A DNA stretch of 49,825 nt from Pseudomonas saliphila (GCF_008638345.1 NZ_VTVA01000004.1:301003-350827); one strand, 5' to 3'; counted from the stretch's first letter, positions 34,548 to 45,174 are shown. Numbers and translations: made by a program. The notes: a model not told the origin generated them from the letters alone.

Positions 34548-35375
34548 GATTTCAACATCACGACTCTCTGAGCTACGTAAGTTATATTCGTTTTCGGCGG
34601 CTACCAATAGGTCTTTTAATATACTCACATGCCATACTCGACCAAGGTCAGACTCAGGGTTGATACGCCCAGAATAGATGCCTAGAAACTCCCAAGCGAT
34701 TTTTGGTGAGAGTTGTGCTGTAATTTTATCGCCATTAACAAACCTGTAGTTTGAAACCCTGTAGGCAATAACAGGTGAGCCCGATTGCCCCTGCCTAGAG
34801 CGGCAATCAATAAGGAATACTGGATTTTCCTCTGTCACTAAGTCGAGTTCTTGAGCAAGAAACCCTGTAACCCAGACCGGAAGCTTCCCTGTTGTTGAAA
34901 GCCCAAATGGAAATCCTATAACGCTTACAGTTTCTGCTGGATTAATGACCATTTTAATTCGATCACTGTCTTCTTCGATGTAGTAAGGTAGACACAAAAC
35001 ATCAGCACCCCATTTTACATTTAAAGCAACTACATCAGCGGATGCTCCTAATGTTGGGTGCTCGATCCAGTATGGTGTTTCATCGTCTCGATATAACGGG
35101 AGCTTTACTTTTAACCATTCGCCTACGTTTGGTTCGGAACGATGAAAGTAAATAACAATATTGTCGGGGGTTCCCAAGGTTTTGCTGAGGCACTCTCCAG
35201 TATCTTGGTGTCGGCCTGTTACATTGTGTCTATTGGTAATCACAGCACAACGAGAACCCTTATCAACGGCTGCCAATATTGCTGTTCCAGTACTTAGCAG
35301 CTGATCACCAAAACACATTTCAATATAAATCGATTTCAGCGATGGAATTTCAATATTTAGCGGGTATGTGCTCAC
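34542..35375 (-). CDS. Trypsin-like serine protease (integron cassette)
   Basis: A 277-residue protein from GTG 35375, preceded by GAGAGGAG at 6 bases; the frame is also open to GTG 35405. It has a trypsin/HtrA-like triad: His50 in ITNRHNVTG, Asp114 in ASADVVALNV and Ser198 in RQGQSGSPVI. No signal peptide or PDZ domain is seen, so a cytoplasmic protease is likely. Stand-alone trypsin-like proteins of this kind occur in accessory and defence loci. Its stop lies inside an attC core, so it is an integron cassette of about 930 bases. Catalysis is supported by motif only. Confidence 0.8.
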   Translation of the reverse strand: MSTYPLNIEIPSLKSIYIEMCFGDQLLSTGTAILAAVDKGSRCAVITNRHNVTGRHQDTGECLSKTLGTPDNIVIYFHRSEPNVGEWLKVKLPLYRDDETPYWIEHPTLGASADVVALNVKWGADVLCLPYYIEEDSDRIKMVINPAETVSVIGFPFGLSTTGKLPVWVTGFLAQELDLVTEENPVFLIDCRSRQGQSGSPVIAYRVSNYRFVNGDKITAQLSPKIAWEFLGIYSGRINPESDLGRVWHVSILKDLLVAAENEYNLRSSESRDVEIT

Positions 35376-35403
35376 CGGGTGCTCCTCTCCATGTGCTGCA
35401 TTC

Positions 35404-35410
35404 ACCTAAC
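35404..35410 (-). other. Integron core site GTTAGGT (cassette boundary)
   Basis: On the minus strand GTTAGGT stands 29 bases before the protease start and matches the GTTRRRY core, so it marks the 5' edge of the first cassette. No attC-like fold lies beyond it, so it could be an attI junction or what remains of an upstream attC. Confidence 0.6.
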
Positions 35411-35874
35411 AGTGATTAGACGGAATTCCATCATATGGCATATTCGTTACTTCCAGATAACTCCGGTCCGCCGGACAGCTCCAGGCACGAAAAATTCTTA
35501 ATATCAATAACCTAGAACTGCCCGCGTGATACTGCCCGTAATTGCATGACTTCCGCATTTCATGATTTCAATACCTGGGTCGGTTTTGCCATGACAGCCG
35601 CATGACGAACTCTGGCCACGCTACCGCTCTACCTCTTCAAAACGGGCATAGGCGTGTCTTGATCACACATTTTGAGATAGGAGACGGCTGTCCTTGCCGC
35701 TAGGCGGGTAAGTCGAGGGCGTCCCTTGCCGATTTCGAGCATATAACAGCATTGCTGGCATTACTAACCCGTAGGCGGCCGGTAGCGCCGTGCCTGATCC
35801 GTATCCCCCCGCCCGCCTGCTTCTGCTATCATCGCACCCCTTTCATCAGCTAACCGGAAAGTACCCAAACGCCC
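35411..35874. other. Region between the cassette array and metG; no integrase seen
   Basis: These 464 bases carry no recognisable gene. A plus-strand integrase would be expected here in a complete integron of this orientation, but no integrase motif is found in any frame. Just before metG, TGCTATCAT (35824-35832) resembles an extended -10 element. Confidence 0.5.
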
Positions 35875-37941
35875 ATGTCTCAGAATGCCAGCCAACGCCA
35901 GATTCTTGTAACCAGCGCCCTGCCCTATGCCAATGGTTCGATCCATTTGGGGCATATGCTTGAGTACATTCAGACGGACATGTGGGTGCGTTTCCAGAAG
36001 CTGCGTGGCAATCAGTGCATCTATGTGTGCGCTGACGATGCGCATGGCTCGGCGATCATGTTGCGCGCCGAGAAGGAAGGCATCACGCCGGAGCAATTGA
36101 TCGACAACGTGAAGGCCGAGCACTCGGCTGATTTCGCCGATTTCCTGGTGGATTTCGATAATTACCATTCCACCCATTCGGAAGAAAACCGCGAGCTGTC
36201 GTCGCTTATCTATGAAAGATTGAAAGAAGCCGGCCATATCAGCACCCGCTCGGTGACGCAGTACTTCGATCCCGAGAAGAAGATGTTTCTGGCTGACCGC
36301 TTCATCAAGGGCACCTGTCCGAAATGTGCGGCAGAGGATCAGTACGGGGACAACTGCGAAAAATGCGGTGCCACCTACGAGCCCACCGAGCTGAAAGACC
36401 CGCGTTCGGCCATCTCCGGCGCTACGCCGGTCTTGCGCGACTCCAAGCACTTCTTCTTTCGCCTGCAGGACTTTTCCGACATGCTCAAGCAATGGACCCG
36501 CGGCGGGGCCTTGCAGGAGTCAGTGGCGAACAAGATTTCCGAATGGCTGGATTCCGGCCTTCACGAGTGGGATATCAGCCGTGATGCGCCCTACTTCGGT
36601 TTCGAAATCCCTGGCGAGCCGGGCAAATATTTCTATGTGTGGCTGGATGCGCCGGTCGGCTACATGGCCAGTTTCAAGAATCTGTGCGCGCGTCGTCCGG
36701 AGCTGAGTTTTGATGCCTATTGGAACGCCGATTCCACCGCCGAGCTGTATCACTTCATCGGCAAGGACATCATCAATTTCCACACCCTGTTCTGGCCGGC
36801 GATGCTCGAAGGTGCAAACTTCCGCAAGCCAACGGCGGTGCATGTGCATGGCTACCTGACGGTGAATGGGCAGAAAATGTCCAAGTCCCGCGGCACCTTT
36901 ATCAAGGCGCGCACCTATCTCGAACACCTGTCGCCGGAATATCTGCGCTATTACTACGCCGCCAAGCTTGGCCGTGGCGTGGAAGATCTGGACCTCAGCC
37001 TTGATGACTTCGTGCAGAAGGTGAATTCGGATCTGGTCGGCAAGGTAGTGAACATCGCCAGCCGCTGCGCAGGCTTCATCCACAAGGGCAACGGCGGCGT
37101 AATGGTCGCGGCGAACCCGGCTCCTGAGCTGACCGATGCCTTCGCCAAGGCCGCGCCCGGCATCGCCGAGGCCTACGAGAAACGTGATTTTGCCCGCGCC
37201 ATGCGCGACATCATGGGGTTGGCGGACAAGGCCAATGCCTATATTGCCGACAAAGCACCCTGGGCATTGAACAAGCAGGAAGGCAAAGAGGCTGAAGTGC
37301 AGGCGATTTGCTCGTTGGGCATCAACCTGTTCCGCCAGTTGGTAATTTTCCTCAAGCCGGTATTGCCGCGCCTGGCCGCCGACGCCGAGGCGTTCCTCAA
37401 CGTGCCGGAGCTGACCTGGACCAGTCACGAAACACTGCTTGCCGATCACCAGTTGAACCCGTTCAAGCCATTGCTTACGCGCATCGAGCCAGCCAGAATT
37501 GAAGCCATGGTCGAAGCGTCCAAGGAAGACCTGGAAGCAGCCGCAACCGAAACGGCTGCCGCAACAGCGGTAGCCACCGGCAATGGCGAGTTGACCAAGG
37601 AGCCGATTGGCGACGAGATTGATTTCAATACCTTCGCGGCGGTGGATCTGCGTGTGGCACTGATCGAGAAATGTGAGTTTGTCGAAGGCGCGGACAAACT
37701 GCTGCGCCTCACGCTGGATATCGGCGATGCCAAGCGCAACGTATTCTCCGGGATCAAGAGCGCCTATCCTGAACCGAGCAAGCTCGAAGGTCGACTGACG
37801 CTCTACGTTGCCAACCTGGCGCCACGGAAGATGAAATTCGGCGTATCCGAAGGGATGGTTCTGGCGGCAGGGCCCGGCGGCGAAGACATCTACTTGCTCA
37901 GTCCCGACGCGGGCGCCAAGCCAGGCCAGCGGGTCAAGTGA
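35875..37941 (+). CDS. metG: Methionyl-tRNA synthetase
   Basis: A 688-residue class I synthetase that charges tRNA(Met). It shows the HIGH-type motif HLGH (residues 24-27), the zinc knuckle with Cys148, Cys151, Cys161 and Cys164, and KMSKS at 334-338. A linker rich in Ala and Thr leads to the C-terminal tRNA-binding domain ([20 protein letters not shown]) that also makes the dimer. Length equals the long gamma-proteobacterial form. The start is fixed by similarity; the ribosome site GGAAAG is distant. The rnf operon follows after 145 bases. Confidence 0.97.
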   Translation: MSQNASQRQILVTSALPYANGSIHLGHMLEYIQTDMWVRFQKLRGNQCIYVCADDAHGSAIMLRAEKEGITPEQLIDNVKAEHSADFADFLVDFDNYHSTHSEENRELSSLIYERLKEAGHISTRSVTQYFDPEKKMFLADRFIKGTCPKCAAEDQYGDNCEKCGATYEPTELKDPRSAISGATPVLRDSKHFFFRLQDFSDMLKQWTRGGALQESVANKISEWLDSGLHEWDISRDAPYFGFEIPGEPGKYFYVWLDAPVGYMASFKNLCARRPELSFDAYWNADSTAELYHFIGKDIINFHTLFWPAMLEGANFRKPTAVHVHGYLTVNGQKMSKSRGTFIKARTYLEHLSPEYLRYYYAAKLGRGVEDLDLSLDDFVQKVNSDLVGKVVNIASRCAGFIHKGNGGVMVAANPAPELTDAFAKAAPGIAEAYEKRDFARAMRDIMGLADKANAYIADKAPWALNKQEGKEAEVQAICSLGINLFRQLVIFLKPVLPRLAADAEAFLNVPELTWTSHETLLADHQLNPFKPLLTRIEPARIEAMVEASKEDLEAAATETAAATAVATGNGELTKEPIGDEIDFNTFAAVDLRVALIEKCEFVEGADKLLRLTLDIGDAKRNVFSGIKSAYPEPSKLEGRLTLYVANLAPRKMKFGVSEGMVLAAGPGGEDIYLLSPDAGAKPGQRVK

Positions 37942-38086
37942 GCCTCAGCTAGCTCATACTCTGCGGCATTGGCGGTCGGGACGGTAATAGCCGAGCGTAC
38001 AGGGATGTATTTACAGCGTGTCCGAGACAGGCGACTGATAATGCCGCTCGCACGCAGACACAGCGACTCCAACACGGTTGGGTAAT

Positions 38087-38671
38087 ATGACGGAATTTGC
38101 CCTGATCCTGGTCAGTACCATACTGGTCAACAACTTCGTTCTGGTGCAGTTTCTCGGGCTCTGTCCGTTCATGGGCGTGTCCGGCAAGCTGGAAACCGCG
38201 ATCGGCATGTCGATGGCGACGACCTTCGTGCTGACGCTGGCGTCGATCCTCAGCTATCTGACCTTCCAGTACATTCTGGTGCCCTTCGAGCTCGAGTTTC
38301 TGCGAACCATCTCCTTCATCCTGGTGATTGCCGTGGTCGTGCAATTCACCGAAATGGTGGTGCACAAGACCAGCCCCCTGCTGTACCGGGTGCTGGGCAT
38401 TTTTCTCCCGCTGATTACCACCAACTGCGCCGTGCTGGGCGTTGCGCTGCTGAACACCAACCGCGCCGAGCAGACCTTCATGAAGTCCGCGTTTTACGGC
38501 CTTGGCGCGGCGATTGGTTTTTCCATGGTGCTGATTCTGTTCGCCGGTTTGCGTGAGCGCATCGCCATTGCGGACGTCCCAGCGCCCTTTCGCGGAGCGG
38601 CCATCGGCATGATCACCGCCGGCCTGATGTCACTCGCGTTCATGGGCTTTACCGGACTCATAAGGTTGTAA
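38087..38671 (+). CDS. rnfA: Electron transport complex subunit RnfA
   Basis: A 194-residue inner-membrane protein with six helices, beginning [20 protein letters not shown] and containing [12 protein letters not shown], one of the half-channel segments with a conserved Cys in this family. RnfA and RnfE form the membrane core that holds an Fe-S centre in the Rnf complex, which couples ferredoxin:NAD electron transfer to Na+ or H+ movement. The start at 38087 matches the family. rnfB follows after two bases. Confidence 0.96.
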   Translation: MTEFALILVSTILVNNFVLVQFLGLCPFMGVSGKLETAIGMSMATTFVLTLASILSYLTFQYILVPFELEFLRTISFILVIAVVVQFTEMVVHKTSPLLYRVLGIFLPLITTNCAVLGVALLNTNRAEQTFMKSAFYGLGAAIGFSMVLILFAGLRERIAIADVPAPFRGAAIGMITAGLMSLAFMGFTGLIRL

Positions 38672-38673
38672 GC

Positions 38674-39258
38674 ATGGGTATCGTCATTACTGCCATCCTG
38701 GTACTGCTTGGCCTGGCGCTGATCTTCGGCGCGATCCTGGGCTATGCCGCAATCCGCTTCAAGATTGAAGGCGATCCTATCGTCGATCAGATCAACGCGC
38801 TGCTGCCCCAGACGCAATGCGGCCAGTGCGGGCACCCTGGCTGCAAGCCCTACGCCGAATCGATAGCCAATGGCGGCGAGCCCATCAATAAATGCCCGCC
38901 GGGTGGCGAATCGACGATCCAGGCGCTGGCCGACCTGCTGGACGTCGAACCGCTACCGCTCGACGCCGAACATGGTGAAGAAAAGCCGCGTACCGTCGCC
39001 TACATCCGCGAAGCCGAGTGTATCGGCTGCACCAAGTGCATTCAGGCCTGCCCGGTCGATGCCATCCTCGGCGCCGCCAAGCAGATGCATACCGTCATCG
39101 TCGACGAATGTACCGGCTGCGATCTGTGCGTCGAACCCTGTCCAGTGGATTGCATCGACATGCTGCCGCTACCGACTACACCGCAGAACTGGAAGTGGGA
39201 TTATCCCTTGCCTGGCAAAACCCTGATCGCCACCGACGCCCAGCGAGGCGCAGCATGA
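38674..39258 (+). CDS. rnfB: Electron transport complex subunit RnfB
   Basis: A 194-residue protein with one N-terminal membrane helix, a 4Fe-4S domain starting [16 protein letters not shown], and two ferredoxin clusters ([14 protein letters not shown] and [15 protein letters not shown]). RnfB accepts electrons from ferredoxin and passes them into the complex. Its stop overlaps the rnfC start (ATGA), so the two are translationally coupled. Confidence 0.97.
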   Translation: MGIVITAILVLLGLALIFGAILGYAAIRFKIEGDPIVDQINALLPQTQCGQCGHPGCKPYAESIANGGEPINKCPPGGESTIQALADLLDVEPLPLDAEHGEEKPRTVAYIREAECIGCTKCIQACPVDAILGAAKQMHTVIVDECTGCDLCVEPCPVDCIDMLPLPTTPQNWKWDYPLPGKTLIATDAQRGAA

Positions 39259-41624
39259 GCCACGCCACGCCCATCAAGATCTGGGACATTCCCGGCGGCA
39301 TTCATCCGCCGGAAAACAAGCATCAGTCCACGGCGCACGGGTTGGAAATCGCGCCACTGCCCCCACGGCTGATACTGCCGCTGCAGCAGCATATCGGCGC
39401 GCGAGCCGAACCCGTCGTGAGTGTCGGCGACAAAGTCCTCAAGGGGCAGTTGCTGGCCGAAGCCAACGGGCTGGTCAGTTGCCCGCTGCATGCACCGACT
39501 TCCGGCACCATCAGTGCCATCGGGCCTGCGCCCTACCCACATGCCTCCGGCCTTGAAGAATGGGCGATAACACTGGAAAGCGATGGCCAGGACGTCTGGA
39601 CAGACCTTGAACCGATCGAGGATTTCAAGGCACTGGATGCTGCGCCGCTGCTGGAAACCATTCGACTGGCGGGCGTCAGTGGTCTCGGCGGTGCGGGATT
39701 TCCGACCGCGGTCAAACTCAATGCGCGTCCGGAACAGAAGCTGCATTCGCTGATCATCAACGGCACCGAATGCGAGCCCTACATCACTGCCGATGATACG
39801 GCGATGCGTTACAAGGCGGCAGAGATCGTCGCCGGTATCGAAATCCTCATGCACATCCTGCGCCCCGGCGAAGTACTGATCGGGATCGAGGATAACAAGC
39901 CCGAGGCCATTGCCGCGATGCGTGAAGCGGTGGGCGATCGCGAGATGCAGATCGTGCCCTTCCCCACCAAGTACCCCTCGGGTGGCGAAAAACAATTGAT
40001 CCAGATCCTGACCGGCCGAGAAGTCCCCAGCGGCGGTCTGCCCGCGGATATCGGCATGGTCTGCCAGAATATCGGCACCTTGCTCGCGATCCACGATGCA
40101 GTGATCCTTGGTCAGCCATTGATCAAGCGCATTACCACCCTGACCGGCGAAGCTCTGACACGTCCCACCAATGTCGAGGCGCTGATTGGTACGCCCATCC
40201 GCGATCTGCTCGAGTTTGCTGGGCTACAACCGGATCGCTTGTATCGACTGGTCATGGGCGGGCCTATGATGGGCTTTACGCTGCAGAGCATGGATGCCCC
40301 CATCATCAAGACCAGCAACTGCCTGCTGGCCGGCACGCTCGAAGAGCTGCCCCCGCCGCCGGTAGCACAACCCTGCATCCGCTGTGGGCTTTGCTCCGAG
40401 GCCTGTCCGGCGATGCTGCTGCCGCAACAGTTGCACTGGTTTGCCCTCGGCAAGGAATATGACCAGCTTCAACGCCTGAATCTGTTCGATTGCATCGAAT
40501 GCGGCTGCTGTTCCTACGTGTGCCCCAGCAGCATTCCGCTGGTGCAGTATTACCGTGCAGCCAAATCCGAAATTCGTGCGCTGGAACTGCAACATCACAA
40601 GGCTGAACACTCCAAACAGCGCTTCGAGCAGCGCCAACAGCGTCTGCAACATGAAGCCGAACAGAAGGAAGCAGACCGCAAGGCCCGCGCTGAAAAGGCT
40701 GCCCGCATGAAAGCGGCCAAGGAGGCCGGGGCAGCCGCGCCTGGCACGCCGGCCCCCGCCGAGCCGGACGTTGCCCGGGTCACGGCGCAGAAGCCAGCAG
40801 GCCTGAACGCCGAGCAGAAACAGCTTAAAATCGCCGCCGCTACGGCGCAGATGGCGCTGAAGAAGGCGCAGAAGCAGGTAGCAGCCAACCCGGACAACGA
40901 AGAACTGAAGGCGCAGGTGCCGGTGCTTGAACAAGCCTGGCGCGAAGCCCAGCAACGCTTCGACGCCAGCCTTGGTGAAGCCTCGGTGCAAACCACTCCG
41001 GCGCCCGCTGCGGCGGCGGGCGATGAAACCAAACGACTCAAGATTGAAGCCGCCATGCTGCGCGCCAGCCTGAAAAAGGCCGAACGTGCAGCGGGGGATG
41101 CGCCAACCGAAGAACAGGAAAAGGAAATCTATGCCCTGCGCGAGCAGGTCGCTGCCGCCGAGGCGCGCCTGCCCAAGGACGTCGCCGCCAAAAAGCCCAT
41201 CGATGAGAATCTGAAACAGGCCAAGCTCGATGCGGCGATGGCCAAGGCCGGTCTGAAGAAAGCCGAGCGCGCGCTGGCAGACCACATCGACGATTCCGCC
41301 TTGCAACAGGAGGTAGAGCGCTGCCGGGACGTACTGACGGACGCCCTGCGCACGCTGGAGGCGGCTGAAGCAAACACTGTGCAGCCTACGCCGGAACGTC
41401 AGCGGGTCGAGAAAACGCCCATCGACGAAACCACCCGCGAGCGCAAGACCGAGCTGGCCATGGCCAAGGCAGCCTTCAAAAAGGCCGAGCAGGCGCTGAA
41501 GCAGGCGCAGGACACCGACGGCGATACCAGCGCAGCACAAGCCGAACTGGATCGTAGCAAAGAAGCGCTGAACAAGGCCGCCAAGGCCCTGGCCGACCAT
41601 ATGGCCAGCAAGGAGACCGACTGA
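39255..41624 (+). CDS. rnfC: Electron transport complex subunit RnfC with helical repeat extension
   Basis: A 789-residue protein. The N-terminal ~450 residues are the NADH-dehydrogenase-like RnfC core ([17 protein letters not shown], ending in Fe-S motifs [12 protein letters not shown] and [12 protein letters not shown]), which binds NAD and FMN. The last ~320 residues are a long charged extension of Ala/Lys/Glu helices with several related units ([32 protein letters not shown]). Such tails are known from gamma-proteobacterial RnfC but vary in repeat number. The ATG at 39255 is chosen because the upstream frame lies inside rnfB. Confidence 0.95.
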   Translation: MSHATPIKIWDIPGGIHPPENKHQSTAHGLEIAPLPPRLILPLQQHIGARAEPVVSVGDKVLKGQLLAEANGLVSCPLHAPTSGTISAIGPAPYPHASGLEEWAITLESDGQDVWTDLEPIEDFKALDAAPLLETIRLAGVSGLGGAGFPTAVKLNARPEQKLHSLIINGTECEPYITADDTAMRYKAAEIVAGIEILMHILRPGEVLIGIEDNKPEAIAAMREAVGDREMQIVPFPTKYPSGGEKQLIQILTGREVPSGGLPADIGMVCQNIGTLLAIHDAVILGQPLIKRITTLTGEALTRPTNVEALIGTPIRDLLEFAGLQPDRLYRLVMGGPMMGFTLQSMDAPIIKTSNCLLAGTLEELPPPPVAQPCIRCGLCSEACPAMLLPQQLHWFALGKEYDQLQRLNLFDCIECGCCSYVCPSSIPLVQYYRAAKSEIRALELQHHKAEHSKQRFEQRQQRLQHEAEQKEADRKARAEKAARMKAAKEAGAAAPGTPAPAEPDVARVTAQKPAGLNAEQKQLKIAAATAQMALKKAQKQVAANPDNEELKAQVPVLEQAWREAQQRFDASLGEASVQTTPAPAAAAGDETKRLKIEAAMLRASLKKAERAAGDAPTEEQEKEIYALREQVAAAEARLPKDVAAKKPIDENLKQAKLDAAMAKAGLKKAERALADHIDDSALQQEVERCRDVLTDALRTLEAAEANTVQPTPERQRVEKTPIDETTRERKTELAMAKAAFKKAEQALKQAQDTDGDTSAAQAELDRSKEALNKAAKALADHMASKETD

Positions 41625-42691
41625 TGGCGCTGGTTCGTATGACCTCACCCCATGCCCGCGGCAATAATCGGACCCAGAACATAATGCTCTGGGTAGTTGG
41701 CGCTACCCTGCCCGGCGTGCTGGCCATGACCTGGTTCTTTGGCTTCGGCACGCTGATCAACATTTTGCTGGCAAGTGCCGTGGCGCTGGGTACCGAAGCA
41801 CTCATCCTGAAGATACGCAAACGGCCGGTGTCGTTTTTCGTCTCTGACGGCAGCGCGCTGGTCACCGCCTGGTTGCTGGCTCTGGCGTTGCCGCCGATGT
41901 CGCCCTGGTGGCTGGTGGTCATCGCCGCCAGTTTCGCTATCGTTTTCGGCAAACAGCTCTATGGCGGACTGGGGCAAAACCCATTCAATCCGGCCATGCT
42001 CGGTTACGCGGTGGTGTTGATCTCCTTTCCGGTGGAGATGACGGCCTGGCCGGCCTGGCGCGGCATCGAACAGAGCGTTCCGGACCTATCGGCCACCCTT
42101 GGGCTGCTGGATGCGCTGCGCCAGGTGTTTGGATTTTCCGCGCAGGCCATCGATGGCTGGACGCACGCCACCCCCCTTGATCTGCTCAAGAACAACAGCG
42201 GGCTGACGATGGACGAGTTGGCCGCGAGCCAACCGGTATTCGGCGCGCTGGGCGGGAATGTCTGGGAATGGATCAACCTGGCCTATCTGGCAGGCGGTAT
42301 CTTGTTGATCTACAAGCGTATTTTTACTTGGCATGCGCCGCTCGGCATGCTCGCGGCGCTAGTGATCATGAGCCTGCTTTTCTGGGGGGGCAGCGGGTCT
42401 GATTCCAATGGCTCACCGCTGTTTCATCTGCTCAGCGGCGCGACCATGCTCGGGGCTTTCTTCATCGTTACCGATCCGGTGTCCGGCGCCACCAGCAATC
42501 TGGGCCGAGTGGTATTCGGCGCGGGTGTCGGCGTGCTGGTGTATGTCATCCGCGCCTGGGGCGGGTATCCGGACGCGATCGCCTTTGCAGTGCTGCTGAT
42601 GAACCTCACCGCTCCCACCATCGATTACTACACCACTCCGCGGACCTATGGCCATCGCAAGGCCGAGCGCGGCATGGGCAAGGTGGACTGA
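41624..42691 (+). CDS. rnfD: Electron transport complex subunit RnfD
   Basis: A 355-residue inner-membrane protein with about ten helices. It starts at the last base of the rnfC stop codon, so translation is coupled. The motif DPVSGATSN carries the Thr that receives covalent FMN in the Rnf/Nqr families, and GLGQNPFNPAML is another family mark. RnfD forms part of the ion-conducting membrane path. Confidence 0.96.
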   Translation: MALVRMTSPHARGNNRTQNIMLWVVGATLPGVLAMTWFFGFGTLINILLASAVALGTEALILKIRKRPVSFFVSDGSALVTAWLLALALPPMSPWWLVVIAASFAIVFGKQLYGGLGQNPFNPAMLGYAVVLISFPVEMTAWPAWRGIEQSVPDLSATLGLLDALRQVFGFSAQAIDGWTHATPLDLLKNNSGLTMDELAASQPVFGALGGNVWEWINLAYLAGGILLIYKRIFTWHAPLGMLAALVIMSLLFWGGSGSDSNGSPLFHLLSGATMLGAFFIVTDPVSGATSNLGRVVFGAGVGVLVYVIRAWGGYPDAIAFAVLLMNLTAPTIDYYTTPRTYGHRKAERGMGKVD

Positions 42692-42692
42692 C

Positions 42693-43346
42693 ATGGAAAA
42701 CCCCGCAACAGCCGGTCGTTCGGTTGCACGCAATAGCATCATCCTGGGCATTTTTGCGATGGTCACCGTCGGGCTTATCGCCGTCACGCAGCAGAGTACC
42801 GCCGAGCGTATCGCCGAAGAAATCCGCCGCGTGCAACTGAGCGCGCTCACGGAAATCCTGCCCGACGAACAGCATGACAACGACATGCTCAACGACACCT
42901 TTGTGGTGGATGATCGTGAATTGCTGAACCTGCTCCGCCCCTCTGAAGCCTATCGCGGCCGGCAGGACGGAGAAGTCGTCGCAGTCATCCTGCCGGTGAT
43001 TGCACCCGACGGTTACAGCGGACGCATCAGCCTGTTGGTCGGCATACGCGCTAACGGCGAACTGGCTGGCGTACGGGTACTCAACCACCGCGAAACCCCT
43101 GGCCTCGGCGACAAGGTTGAATTGTCAAAGAGTCGGTGGGTTCTCAGCTTTGACGGCAAGAGCCTGACAATGCCGATGCCGGAAGACTGGGGCGTGCGCA
43201 AGGACGGCGGCGCCTTTGACCAGTTCACCGGGGCCACCATCACGCCGCGTGCAGTGGTCCAGGCCGTATACCGTGCGCTGCAGTATTTCGACGAAAACCG
43301 TGGCAGCCTGCTCGAACTGCCCAACCAGGAGCCCGCCAATGGCTAG
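42693..43346 (+). CDS. rnfG: Electron transport complex subunit RnfG
   Basis: A 217-residue protein with one N-terminal helix and a periplasmic domain. [12 protein letters not shown] contains the Thr of the flavinylation motif, where FMN is attached covalently. [11 protein letters not shown] is another mark. No ApbE-type flavin transferase is in the window, so it must be encoded elsewhere. It begins one base after the rnfD stop. Confidence 0.95.
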   Translation: MENPATAGRSVARNSIILGIFAMVTVGLIAVTQQSTAERIAEEIRRVQLSALTEILPDEQHDNDMLNDTFVVDDRELLNLLRPSEAYRGRQDGEVVAVILPVIAPDGYSGRISLLVGIRANGELAGVRVLNHRETPGLGDKVELSKSRWVLSFDGKSLTMPMPEDWGVRKDGGAFDQFTGATITPRAVVQAVYRALQYFDENRGSLLELPNQEPANG

Positions 43347-44052
43347 CACCAAGTTTTCCGATATCACCGCTGATGGCTTGTGGCACAACAATCCCGGGCT
43401 GGTTCAATTGTTGGGTCTGTGCCCGCTGCTTGGCGTCAGTAGCACCGCAGTCAATGCGCTGGGCCTGGGCATTGCCACCATTCTGGTACTGACCGGCTCG
43501 AACCTCGCCGTGTCGATTATCCGCAGCGCGGTGACCGATGCTGTGCGGCTACCGGCTTTCGTTATGATCATTGCCGCTCTGACGACCTGCGTCGAATTGC
43601 TGATGCAGGCCTTCACCTATGAGCTGTACCAGATTCTCGGCATATTCATTCCGCTGATCGTGACCAACTGCGTCATCCTTGGCCGCGCTGATGCGTATGC
43701 GGCGAAACATCCCGTGCTGCCCTCACTTGTCGACGGCTTCATGATGGGACTCGGCTTTGCTCTGGTCCTGCTGGTGCTGGGATCGCTACGCGAACTGATC
43801 GGCTACGGCACCCTGTTCAGCGGCATGGATCTGCTGCTGGGGGAGTTCGCTGCGGATTGGCGCATTGTGGTGTTCCCTGACTACAAGGAAGTGCTGTTCG
43901 TTATTCTGCCGCCGGGGGCCTTTATCTTCATGGGTCTGCTGATTGCGTTGAAGAATGTGATCGACGCCAGCGTCAAGGAACGCGCCGCAGCGCGTGCAGC
44001 CAAACCTGCAGCAGGCGGCAAGCGCGTGCGGGTAACGGGTAGCATCAGCTAG
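43339..44052 (+). CDS. rnfE: Electron transport complex subunit RnfE
   Basis: A 237-residue inner-membrane subunit related to RnfA, with six helices and [15 protein letters not shown] as the counterpart of the RnfA segment. A short basic tail follows. It overlaps the end of rnfG by eight bases. The nth gene begins at the very next base after its stop, so nth is part of the same operon. Confidence 0.95.
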   Translation: MASTKFSDITADGLWHNNPGLVQLLGLCPLLGVSSTAVNALGLGIATILVLTGSNLAVSIIRSAVTDAVRLPAFVMIIAALTTCVELLMQAFTYELYQILGIFIPLIVTNCVILGRADAYAAKHPVLPSLVDGFMMGLGFALVLLVLGSLRELIGYGTLFSGMDLLLGEFAADWRIVVFPDYKEVLFVILPPGAFIFMGLLIALKNVIDASVKERAAARAAKPAAGGKRVRVTGSIS

Positions 44053-44688
44053 ATGAACAAAGCTAAACGCTATGAGATTTTCCGGCGGCTGCGCGAAGAC
44101 AATCCAAACCCCACTACCGAGCTGAACTTCAACTCACCGTTCGAGCTTCTGGTGGCGGTGACCTTGTCCGCCCAGGCTACCGATGTCGGCGTGAACAAGG
44201 CGACCGCCAAGCTATTCCCTGTCGCCAACACACCTGAGGCCATCTACGCGCTCGGCGTGGAGGGCCTTTCGGAATACATCAAGACTATCGGCCTCTTCAA
44301 TACCAAGGCGCGTAATGTGATCGCGGCCTGCAAGATGCTGATCGAGCTGCATGGCGGTGTAGTACCCGAAGACCGCGCCGCACTGGAAGCCCTGCCTGGA
44401 GTCGGCCGCAAGACGGCCAACGTGGTGCTGAACACCGCGTTTGGGCATCCGGAAATGGCGGTCGATACGCATATATTCAGGGTCAGCAACCGAACCCGCA
44501 TTGCGCCGGGCAAGAATGTAGTAGAAGTTGAGAAGCAGCTGCTCAAGCACGTGCCGAAGGAATTTCTGGTCGACGCGCATCATTGGCTGATCCTGCACGG
44601 CCGCTACGTGTGCAAGGCACGCAAGCCACTGTGCGGTAGTTGCCGCATTGAAGACCTGTGCGAATACAAGTTCAAGACCGAGGATTGA
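44053..44688 (+). CDS. nth: Endonuclease III
   Basis: A 211-residue DNA glycosylase/AP lyase that removes oxidised pyrimidines. The helix-hairpin-helix LPGVGRKTAN holds the catalytic Lys120, Asp138 follows in AVDTHIF, and the 4Fe-4S cluster uses Cys187, Cys194, Cys197 and Cys203. These positions coincide with the E. coli enzyme. It follows rnfE without any gap, the same rnf-nth order as in enterobacteria and pseudomonads. Confidence 0.97.
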   Translation: MNKAKRYEIFRRLREDNPNPTTELNFNSPFELLVAVTLSAQATDVGVNKATAKLFPVANTPEAIYALGVEGLSEYIKTIGLFNTKARNVIAACKMLIELHGGVVPEDRAALEALPGVGRKTANVVLNTAFGHPEMAVDTHIFRVSNRTRIAPGKNVVEVEKQLLKHVPKEFLVDAHHWLILHGRYVCKARKPLCGSCRIEDLCEYKFKTED

Positions 44689-44795
44689 CGGCGTATTGCA
44701 AATCCCGGGCATCCTGATTGAAAAATTCTATTTCCGCTGATCGCAACCAGCCGCTATAAGGTGCGCAAATGGCATCTTCATAGTGGAGTCGAGTC

Positions 44796-44975
44796 ATGGC
44801 CAAAACGAAAGGCGAAGTGGAACTGGATGATGACGATTTTGTTGAAGAGGAAGAAGCGCCTGAGACTGACTCAGCGCCAAACTCCAAGGCAAGTCTGACC
44901 AAGCGACGTTTGATCGACAATTATCTTGAGGAGCGCCGGCTGCAGAAGCAATTGACCGATTACGACTTCGAATGA
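44796..44975 (+). CDS. PA3496-family small acidic protein
   Basis: A 59-residue protein: an Asp/Glu-rich N-terminal half and a C-terminal helix TKRRLIDNYLEERRLQKQL ending in DYDFE. It matches the small protein encoded after nth in pseudomonads (PA3496 type), annotated as a putative envelope-integrity protein. GGAG lies about 8 bases before the ATG. It is cytoplasmic by sequence and followed at once by a strong terminator. Confidence 0.8.
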   Translation: MAKTKGEVELDDDDFVEEEEAPETDSAPNSKASLTKRRLIDNYLEERRLQKQLTDYDFE

Positions 44976-44980
44976 CACTG

Positions 44981-45008
44981 GCGGAAGGGCCTTCCCTTCC
45001 GCTTTTTT
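44981..45008 (+). terminator. Intrinsic terminator
   Basis: GCGGAAGGG pairs perfectly with CCCTTCCGC around CCTT and is followed by TTTTTT. It ends the PA3496-type transcript and possibly the whole rnf-nth operon. Confidence 0.93.
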
Positions 45009-45104
45009 GTTTCCTGCCTTATTTAGCGTATGTGCCTGCCGGCAGCCAGGACGACCTTCCCCGTGCGATTAGGGAACCCAATCACCCCCATTAGCGTTTT
45101 CTTT

Positions 45105-45133
45105 TTGCTTGTTCATGCCTGAGCCCCTAGTAT
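45105..45133 (+). promoter_or_regulatory. Candidate promoter before the DUF2061 gene
   Basis: TTGCTT and TAGTAT are spaced 17 bases apart. A palindrome AAGAATGATTCTT (45143-45155) lies just downstream, over the expected start of transcription, and has some likeness to Fur-type boxes. Both readings are tentative. Confidence 0.4.
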
Positions 45134-45174
45134 CGCCTCATCAAGAATGATTCTTATTAATATCGAGGTGTCCC

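Noticed and set aside
36520..37449. A 309-residue frame opposite metG
   Set aside because: It lies wholly within the conserved metG gene on the other strand and has no recognisable domain.
40224..41648. A 474-residue open frame on the strand opposite rnfC
   Set aside because: It is a shadow of the Ala/Lys/Glu-rich rnfC tail, where GC-rich third positions keep the opposite frame open; no ribosome site or family match.
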